Source: CAZABP01 sp964483245 | Lineage (GTDB): Bacteria; Planctomycetota; UBA1135; UBA2386 | Reading direction: 5' to 3' | NCBI GenBank assembly: GCA_964483245.1 | Contig: CAZABP010000016.1 | Coordinates: 1 to 64,000, forward strand | Length of the DNA stretch: 64,000 nucleotides | Shown here: piece by piece, positions 58,828 to 64,000 of the stretch | Position numbering within the stretch: position 1 is the first letter of the stretch | Layout: every line of letters starts with the position of its first letter | Notes under the pieces: model-generated | Seen by the model: the letters and a program-made list of their open reading frames with translations, nothing else | Databases searched by the model: none | What the model was told of the DNA's origin: nothing | Translations under genes and position numbers: made by a program

Positions 58828-59865
58828 GTGCGCGTCGACGAGTTCCACTACGACCTGCCGCCGGAGGCGATCGCGCGGTCGCCGGCGGAGCCGCGAGACG
58901 CGGCGAGGCTGCTCGTGTTCGACCGTGGCAGCGACCGCGTCGAGCACGCGCAGGTGCGCGACCTGCCGGAGTTCCTCCGCCGTGGCGACCTGCTGGTCGT
59001 GAACGACACGCGGGTCCTCCCGCACCGGCTGATCGGGCGGCGCAGCAGCGGCGGCCGCGTCGAACTGCTGCTGCTCGCGCGCCAGGGGGAGGAGGCCGAA
59101 GGGCTCGCGAAGCCGGCGCGCAAGCTGCGGCTCGGAGAGCCGGTCTGGCTCGAACAGGGCGCGCTGCAGGCGGTGCCGCTGGAGAACCTCGGTGCGGGCC
59201 GCTTCCGGTTCCGGCTCGCAGCCCGCGATGGCGACATCGACGGCACGATCGAGCGCATCGGCCGGGCGCCGCTGCCGCCGTACATCCCGCGCGCCGACAG
59301 CGACGATCCGGCGGTCGACCGCGAGCGCTACCAGACCCTGTTCGCGCGCCATCCGGGCGCCGTGGCGGCGCCGACGGCGGGGCTGCACTTCACGCCGGAG
59401 ATCCTCGCCCGGCTCGACGCGGCCGGTGTGTCCCGCGCGAGTGTGACGCTGCACGTCGGCGAGGGGACTTTCGCGCCGGTCCGGGTCGACGACGTCGAGC
59501 GGCACGAGATGCATGCCGAGTCCTACGTGCTGCCGCCGGAGACCGCGACCGCGGTTGCGCAGACGCGCGCTGCCGGGGGGCGCGTCGTCGCGGTCGGCAC
59601 GACCAGCGCGCGGGTGCTCGAACACTGTGCGACGGCCGCGCGGACGGTCACGGCCGGCGCCGGTGAGACGGCGCTGTTCCTGTATCCGGGGCGGCCGGTC
59701 CGCGTCGTGGACGCGTTGCTGACGAACTTCCACCTGCCCGGCTCGACGCTGCTGATGTTGGTCGCGACGCTGACCGGCACGGAGAAGTTGATGGCGCTGT
59801 ACCGCGAGGCGGTCGCGCGCGAATACCGGTTCTATTCGTACGGCGACGCGATGCTGGTGCTGTAG
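58828..59865 (+). CDS. queA: S-adenosylmethionine:tRNA ribosyltransferase-isomerase
   Basis: A 345-residue enzyme that makes epoxyqueuosine in tRNA from preQ1-modified guanine and SAM. The N-terminus MRVDEFHYDLPPEAIARSP (GTG start at 58828), the NDTRVLPHRLIG motif, and the C-terminal ALLTNFHLPGSTLLMLV are diagnostic. TAAGGA lies 7-8 nt upstream. queG, the next enzyme, is encoded at 62809-63927, so both steps of late queuosine synthesis are nearby though not in one operon. Confidence 0.97.
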   Translation: MRVDEFHYDLPPEAIARSPAEPRDAARLLVFDRGSDRVEHAQVRDLPEFLRRGDLLVVNDTRVLPHRLIGRRSSGGRVELLLLARQGEEAEGLAKPARKLRLGEPVWLEQGALQAVPLENLGAGRFRFRLAARDGDIDGTIERIGRAPLPPYIPRADSDDPAVDRERYQTLFARHPGAVAAPTAGLHFTPEILARLDAAGVSRASVTLHVGEGTFAPVRVDDVERHEMHAESYVLPPETATAVAQTRAAGGRVVAVGTTSARVLEHCATAARTVTAGAGETALFLYPGRPVRVVDALLTNFHLPGSTLLMLVATLTGTEKLMALYREAVAREYRFYSYGDAMLVL

Positions 59866-59874
59866 TCGCGCGCG

Positions 59875-61122
59875 CTATCGCCGCTTGGTGCGCGCTGACC
59901 GGTCCAGTTTGCGCACGACGGCGAGCCGGCGGCGCAGCTCGTCGTCGGTGTCGAGCGAGTAGCTGCGCCCGTGGCCGATGCCGTCGCGCAGCAGCTTGGT
60001 CAAGCTGTCGGCGAGGTCGGTCAGCTGCGTGCGCGCCGGTTTCGCGACGTCGTCGAACAGACCGAGCACGACGCAACGCTCGTCCGGGTCGTACTCCCAG
60101 AAGCCGCGGATCCCGCCGCCGGCGAGCACCGGCCGCAGCGCGGCGTTGGCGGAGTCGGACAACGGGACCTCCTTCTTGCTGCCCCAACCGGGCAACCGCA
60201 ACGTGTGGAACTCCGGCTCGACGAACCGCGCGAGCCCGTCCTGCAGCGCCGTCAGGTTGTCGGCGAACGGCAGCAGCGCGCAGGCCTCGGTGGCTGCGGC
60301 CCGGTCGGCGGCTCCGCGCGTCGCTGCAGCGAGCTGCAGGCCTTGCTCTCCTTCGACCTGGACCTCGCTCAGCCCGAGGCTCGCGGCGGCCGCGGCTGCG
60401 TCGCGCTTGCCGATCCCCGCCCACGCGGCGAACGCGTCGACCGAGGCGACGCCGGCTGCGCGGAAGAACCGCGCCGCGAGCTCGCGCCGGACGTCGGCCG
60501 GATCGCGCGACGCGCAGTCGCGCGCGGCCGGCTGCCAGCGATAGCGCTCGCTGTCCAGGCGTCCATCGATCGGCGTGCGCTCGATGCGGCCGGCGAACTC
60601 GAGCTGGCGCAGCGCCGGCGGCAGCGGCGACGACACACCGACCTTCTTGCCCGCGTCGCCGAGGCTGCGGATGGCGTTCGCCGGCAGTGCGCGGCGCAGC
60701 CCGTCCGTCGACTGCGGGCCGTGCTGCTGCAGCGCCGCCAACACCTGTTGGCCCAGCTTGGCCAGCTCGCCCGGCCGGATCCCGGCCTTCTTCGCGTCCC
60801 GCTCATCGCGCGTCGCCGACAGCTCGCGGGCGATCTGCAGCGCGAGGTCGCGGTCCTCGTCCGGGACGACGTAGATGCAGCCGCGGACCGACGGACTGAC
60901 GCGGACGGCGCCGCTGCGCACGGCGGCGTCGAGCTTCGCCCGTGTCATTCCGGGGCAGCGCGCCCACAGGGCGATGTATGCCTCGGTTCCGCCGAGCGTG
61001 CGGACCCAGCCGTGATCGGTGAGGGCACGCGGAACCGGCCGGCTGCGCGGTGGGGGGAAGCCCTGTGCGCGGATGCGCAGCGCGTTCGCGTCGGCACGCG
61101 AGAGCGAGGTCGTCGGCGGCAT
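59875..61122 (-). CDS. Winged-helix DNA-binding protein (HTH_42/AlkZ-YcaQ-like)
   Basis: A 415-residue protein related to winged-helix DNA glycosylase-like proteins (DUF1006 type). It starts at ATG 61122 (a GTG lies just before). Recognisable parts are NALRIRAQGF, LGGTEAYIALWARCPGMTRA, VVLGLFDDVAKP and the C-terminal winged helices. The catalytic QxQ/QxD motif of AlkZ/YcaQ cannot be placed with confidence, so glycosylase activity is uncertain. It converges with queA, 9 bp apart. Confidence 0.78.
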   Translation of the reverse strand: MPPTTSLSRADANALRIRAQGFPPPRSRPVPRALTDHGWVRTLGGTEAYIALWARCPGMTRAKLDAAVRSGAVRVSPSVRGCIYVVPDEDRDLALQIARELSATRDERDAKKAGIRPGELAKLGQQVLAALQQHGPQSTDGLRRALPANAIRSLGDAGKKVGVSSPLPPALRQLEFAGRIERTPIDGRLDSERYRWQPAARDCASRDPADVRRELAARFFRAAGVASVDAFAAWAGIGKRDAAAAAASLGLSEVQVEGEQGLQLAAATRGAADRAAATEACALLPFADNLTALQDGLARFVEPEFHTLRLPGWGSKKEVPLSDSANAALRPVLAGGGIRGFWEYDPDERCVVLGLFDDVAKPARTQLTDLADSLTKLLRDGIGHGRSYSLDTDDELRRRLAVVRKLDRSARTKRR

Positions 61123-61156
61123 CACGGCCGAGCCTACCCGGGCGCAGGCCGGAGGT

Positions 61157-61762
61157 TCAGCCTTCGATCGCAGCCCGCAGCTCGGCCGCCGCGGCGCGCG
61201 GATCGGGCGCGGCGAGGATCGCGCTGGTCACCGCGATCCGGCGCGCACCCTCGGCGTGCAGCAGGCGCGCCCGTTCCGACGTGATCCCGCCGATCGCGTA
61301 GACCGGGAGCCGCGCGGCGGCGAACCCGCGCGCACGCAGCTCCGGCGTGAGTCCCTGCGTGTACCCCTTCGTCGCCGTTGCGAAGCAGGGGCCGAAGCCG
61401 GCGTAGTCGGCCCCGGCCGCAACGGCCGCCGCGAGCTGCGCCGGGTCGTGCGTGCTGACGCCGAGCAGCCGGTCCGGTCCGAGCAGTGCGCGTGCCTGCG
61501 CGGCCGGCAGGTCCGTCTGGCCGACGTGTGCGCCGGCGGCGCCGCTGCGGAGCGCGAGTTCGACGTCGTCGTTGACGACGACCGGCACGTGCTGCGCGGT
61601 GCAGATCGACAGGCAGCGCTGTAGACCCGGTTCGTCCCGCTGCGGCACGCGCCACTGCACGAGGCCGACTCCGCCGGCGATAGCCTGCTGCAGCACGTGC
61701 CAGGGATCCCCCGTGCACAGCTCCGGCGTGAACAGCAGGTACAGCGCGGGCCAACGTTCCAT
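61157..61762 (-). CDS. thiE: Thiamine-phosphate synthase
   Basis: A 201-residue TIM-barrel enzyme joining HMP-PP and thiazole phosphate. Strand motifs are VQWRVPQRD, VVNDDVELAL (phosphate/Mg site), AGAHVGQTDLP, GFGPCFATATKGYTQ and VYAIGGITSER. Length is typical. It diverges from the membrane gene across 30 bp. No other thi genes or TPP riboswitch are evident here. Confidence 0.93.
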   Translation of the reverse strand: MERWPALYLLFTPELCTGDPWHVLQQAIAGGVGLVQWRVPQRDEPGLQRCLSICTAQHVPVVVNDDVELALRSGAAGAHVGQTDLPAAQARALLGPDRLLGVSTHDPAQLAAAVAAGADYAGFGPCFATATKGYTQGLTPELRARGFAAARLPVYAIGGITSERARLLHAEGARRIAVTSAILAAPDPRAAAAELRAAIEG

Positions 61763-61775
61763 CGCCGAAGGGGCT

Positions 61776-61784
61776 ATCTATAGT
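61776..61784. promoter_or_regulatory. Possible overlapping divergent -10 boxes (ATCTATAGT)
   Basis: The only AT-rich spot in the 30-bp gap between thiE and the membrane gene is CTATCTATAG. TATAGT (61779-61784) points right and lies 8 nt before ATG 61793; TATAGA on the other strand (61782-61777) points to thiE. Both would yield very short leaders. No -35 box is clear. Confidence 0.35.
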
Positions 61785-61792
61785 TTGCGCGC

Positions 61793-62356
61793 ATGTTCGA
61801 GGACTCGTTCCTCGCCAACTTGTCGATCTTCCTGGCCGGCCAGGCGGTCGCCTGGGCCTACCTGCACACCGGCCGGATCCGGCGCGGCGTCACGCTGATG
61901 CTGGCCGGGTGGATCCTCGCCGACGTCGCCCTCGTGGCGCGGTTCGCCTACGACGGCGGTGAGCCGCTGTATCTGCTCGCGCTGACCGCGCTGCAGATCT
62001 GGTCGCTCGGCGAAGTCGCGCTGTTCTCGTTCGCGCGGTTGCGGCGGCGGCTCGGTCCGATCCGTCGCCAGCGCGAGCAGCTGTATCGCGCGGCGTTCGT
62101 GCACTACCTGCGCAACGAACTGCCGGCGGCGCAGGGGATCTGGCGCCGGTTGGTGCGGCGCGATCCGTGGGACGTGCAGTCGACGCTGATGCTGGCGACG
62201 GTGCAGGCGCGGCTGGGCCGGCGGCGGCGCGCGCGGAGTCTGTTCCGCGCGGCGCGCGGGCTCGACCGCGAGCTGCGGATGCGGGATGTGATCCGCGACG
62301 AGCTGAAGCGGTTCGCCGCCAAGGGGCGGCGGCCGGCGGCGCCGCGGCCGGCGTAG
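61793..62356 (+). CDS. Membrane protein with TPR-like tail, unknown
   Basis: A 187-residue protein. Two to three transmembrane helices lie in the first 85 residues (LANLSIFLAGQAVAWAYL, TLMLAGWILADVALVA, YLLALTALQIWSLGEVALF). The C-terminal half has a TPR-like helix pair (ALYRAAFVHY is not clear, but NELPAAQGIWRRLVRRDPWD and STLMLATVQARLGRRRRAR fit). It ends in a basic tail. Function unknown. Confidence 0.7.
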   Translation: MFEDSFLANLSIFLAGQAVAWAYLHTGRIRRGVTLMLAGWILADVALVARFAYDGGEPLYLLALTALQIWSLGEVALFSFARLRRRLGPIRRQREQLYRAAFVHYLRNELPAAQGIWRRLVRRDPWDVQSTLMLATVQARLGRRRRARSLFRAARGLDRELRMRDVIRDELKRFAAKGRRPAAPRPA

Positions 62357-62368
62357 GCCGGAAAAGTC

Positions 62369-62406
62369 GCCGCCTCCGGTCCCCACGCGCGGTGACCGGA
62401 GGCGGC
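62369..62406 (-). terminator. Intrinsic-like terminator hairpin between convergent genes
   Basis: GCCGCCTCCGGT (62369-62380) and ACCGGAGGCGGC (62395-62406) form a perfect 12-bp stem with a 14-nt loop. On the minus strand the stem is followed by GACTTTTC, so it should terminate the zinc-ribbon gene; on the plus strand the downstream sequence has no T run. Confidence 0.75.
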
Positions 62407-62438
62407 AGGAGCAGTCAGGAACGGAAACGGGAATTCGA

Positions 62439-62624
62439 TCAGGACGCGCGGTGCTTCTTCTTCTCGAGCGCCGCGAAGAACCGCTGGCGATCGCGGTCGT
62501 CGAACAGCTTGACCTCGTGGCCACACTGCACGCAGAACGACTGCTGCACGCTCATCAGGTAGCGCACGTAGTCGCGGCAGTGCGCGCAGTACTTCATCTC
62601 GTTGTAGTAGTTGGCCTGGTCCAT
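62439..62624 (-). CDS. Small zinc-ribbon protein
   Basis: A 61-residue protein starting at ATG 62624 (MDQANYYNEMKYC). Two Cys pairs, CAHC and CVQC, 16 residues apart, form a zinc ribbon. The C-terminal half is charged (LFDDRDRQRFFAALEKKKHR). It is a short protein with its own terminator. Regulatory or RNA/RNAP-binding roles are possible; the function is not known. Confidence 0.72.
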   Translation of the reverse strand: MDQANYYNEMKYCAHCRDYVRYLMSVQQSFCVQCGHEVKLFDDRDRQRFFAALEKKKHRAS

Positions 62625-62808
62625 GTGCTTCTTCCTCGCGGGTGCGCTCGGTGTGTCCGCAACAGACGAAGCAACGGAACTGCCAACCGGCATGAGCACA
62701 TGCGGGTCCGATGCGAGCGGCGGTTGCGCATCGGCGGCGGGATCCTGCGCTGTTGCGCAGCTGCATCACCGGGATGCGCAGACGCAACGACGTCGCAGCC
62801 GCGCAACG

Positions 62809-63927
62809 TCAGGCGCGGCCGGTGGCGTCGGCGAGCTGCGCGCGCACGGCAGGATCCTGCTCCCGGTCCAGGGCGGCCGGCAGCGCCGGATGCCGCGGGT
62901 CGATCTGCGCGATTGCCCAGGCCGCATGCTCGCGGAGCACCGGATCCGGATCGGCGAGCGCCGCGCCGAGCGCAGGCAGCGCGGTGCCGTCGCGCAGGTT
63001 GCCGAGCACGATCGCCGCGTTGCGCCGTAGCCCCTGCCGCGTCGCGCGGCGCATCGCTGTCCCGGTCCACTCGGTCTGCCAGGCCTGTTCGTCCAGCCCG
63101 AGCACGCCGACCAAGGTCCAGGTCTCGACGACGCGGTGCGGGCGGAGGTCGTCTGACCGTGGCTCGAGCGGACGCGCCGCGCGCCCGAACCGCGTGAACG
63201 GGCAGACCTCGAGGCAGACGTCGCAGCCGAACAGCCAATCCCCCTGGGCCGCTCGCAGCTCGCGCGGGATCGGCCCGCGCAACTCGATCGTCGTGTAGCT
63301 GAGGCAGCGGCGTGCATCGACCTGGAACGGCGCCGTGATCGCGCCGGTCGGGCAGGCATCCAGACAGCGCGTGCAGGTGCCGCAGCTGCCAGTCGACGCT
63401 GCGTCGAACGGCAGCTCGAGCGGCGTCACCACCTCGCTGAGCAGCAGGTAGGGACCCAGGTGCGGCGAGATCACGCCGGCGGACTTGGCGAGGAATCCGA
63501 TCCCGGCGCGCGCCGCGAGCGCGCGTTCGAGGACCGGCACGGCGTCCGGGCCGATCTTCATCTGCGCCGGCGGGACGCCGAGCCGGGCCAGTCCCGCGCG
63601 CACGCGCGCGGAAGCCTTGCCGAGCGAGCGGTGGTAGTCGCGGCCGAGCGCGTAGCGGGCGATCCGGCCGCCCCCGCGCAGGCCGCCGGCGGGGCCGCCA
63701 TAGTCGCGCGCCAGCGCGACCGTGGAGCGGGCACCGGGTGACCAGCGGGTCGGGTCCTGGATCCGTTCCCGGTTGCGGTGCAGGTAGTGCATCTCCCCGG
63801 CGCGCCCGGCGTCCAGCCACGCGGCGAAGTGCTCCGCGTCCTCGCCCGGGTCTGCGGGGCCGATCCGGACGAGGTCGAAGCCGGCCTCGTGCGCCAGCTC
63901 GCGGATCCGATCGCCGAGATGCGCCAT
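62809..63927 (-). CDS. queG: Epoxyqueuosine reductase
   Basis: A 372-residue cobalamin-dependent Fe-S enzyme that reduces epoxyqueuosine in tRNA to queuosine. Two [4Fe-4S] sets are present (CGTCTRCLDACP and CDVCLEVCP). The catalytic-domain signature SCGTC...SYTTIELRGPIP region is visible. The C-terminal ~80 residues carry a HEAT-like unit (LRRNAAIVLGNLRDGTALPA) as in many QueG. The start at 63927 (MAHLGDRIREL) gives family length; the frame extends to 63996. queA lies 3 kb away. Confidence 0.95.
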   Translation of the reverse strand: MAHLGDRIRELAHEAGFDLVRIGPADPGEDAEHFAAWLDAGRAGEMHYLHRNRERIQDPTRWSPGARSTVALARDYGGPAGGLRGGGRIARYALGRDYHRSLGKASARVRAGLARLGVPPAQMKIGPDAVPVLERALAARAGIGFLAKSAGVISPHLGPYLLLSEVVTPLELPFDAASTGSCGTCTRCLDACPTGAITAPFQVDARRCLSYTTIELRGPIPRELRAAQGDWLFGCDVCLEVCPFTRFGRAARPLEPRSDDLRPHRVVETWTLVGVLGLDEQAWQTEWTGTAMRRATRQGLRRNAAIVLGNLRDGTALPALGAALADPDPVLREHAAWAIAQIDPRHPALPAALDREQDPAVRAQLADATGRA

Positions 63928-64000
63928 CGCAGCCGGCGGAGGATAGCCGCCCCTAGCCACATGATCCGCGAACCCCTGCTGCGAACGGCGCAGCATCGCG

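Noticed and set aside
62650..62808. Small gene between the zinc-ribbon gene and queG
   Set aside because: Frames there are short, without start context or motif; likely leader sequence of the zinc-ribbon gene.

Overview
This is a very GC-rich (about 70% by eye) piece of a bacterial chromosome. It most resembles an uncultured planctomycete-type bacterium. The reasons are several extracytoplasmic-function sigma factors, one of them fused to a membrane anchor and a periplasmic carboxypeptidase-regulatory-like region; a cytochrome c / type II copper monooxygenase fusion with EF-hands next to a redoxin lipoprotein; many exported beta-propeller, FG-GAP and Kelch proteins; and signal peptides that repeatedly end in Ala-Gln. 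There is no phage or plasmid module, no intact transposase and no CRISPR array. Taxonomy is inferred from gene types only.

Layout. 1-2295 is the 3' part of leuS. 2368-11403 holds two exported HEAT-like membrane-anchored proteins, a PAS histidine kinase, a polytopic glycosyltransferase-like protein and a CorA channel. 11548-16606 holds the sigma-factor fusion, the redoxin/copper monooxygenase pair and a universal stress protein. 16711-24661 holds an RND efflux pair, a GT39-like membrane protein, an ion permease and a coupled stress-protein-like partner. 24759-26520 is a secretin-domain-like protein, an ECF sigma factor and a small membrane protein (putative anti-sigma). 26606-30114 is an FG-GAP protein and a radical-copper (galactose/glyoxal) oxidase. 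30212-30567 holds a 166-bp palindromic element and a decayed copy of the small membrane protein. 30498-37673 holds a three-gene lipoprotein/membrane operon, a Kelch protein and an EF-hand/thioredoxin-fold/TPR protein. 37826-45161 holds arsM with a SigZ-like sigma factor, modABC, a second PAS kinase and an FG-GAP protein. 45343-54029 holds a WrbA-like flavoprotein, a large carboxypeptidase-regulatory-like protein, a VOC protein, a Gdx/SugE exporter, tRNA-Val(CAC), a cytochrome c/FeS/NrfD quinol module and a homoserine-kinase-like GHMP kinase. 54142-63927 holds a HisA-like protein lacking its catalytic Asp, a five-gene operon with an ALDH7-type dehydrogenase, queA, thiE and queG.

How genes work together. 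Most multigene units are tightly coupled by ATGA, GTGA or TGATG stop/start overlaps: modABC, the cytochrome/FeS/NrfD unit, the RND unit, ion permease plus stress protein, arsM plus sigma factor, and the 58639-54797 operon. queA and queG catalyse two late, successive steps of queuosine synthesis but lie in separate units.

The most notable observations are: (1) a tract of six 7-bp repeats directly after a well-placed Shine-Dalgarno/ATG in the copper oxidase signal peptide, which puts that start one unit out of frame and looks like a phase-variable switch in the OFF state; (2) a 166-bp symmetrical palindrome with perfect 16-bp ends beside a frameshifted paralogue remnant whose 3' end is almost identical to the intact gene 4 kb away while its 5' part is diverged; (3) a window-wide tendency for mature exported proteins to start with Gln; (4) a sigma factor that appears tethered to the membrane with a large outside domain.
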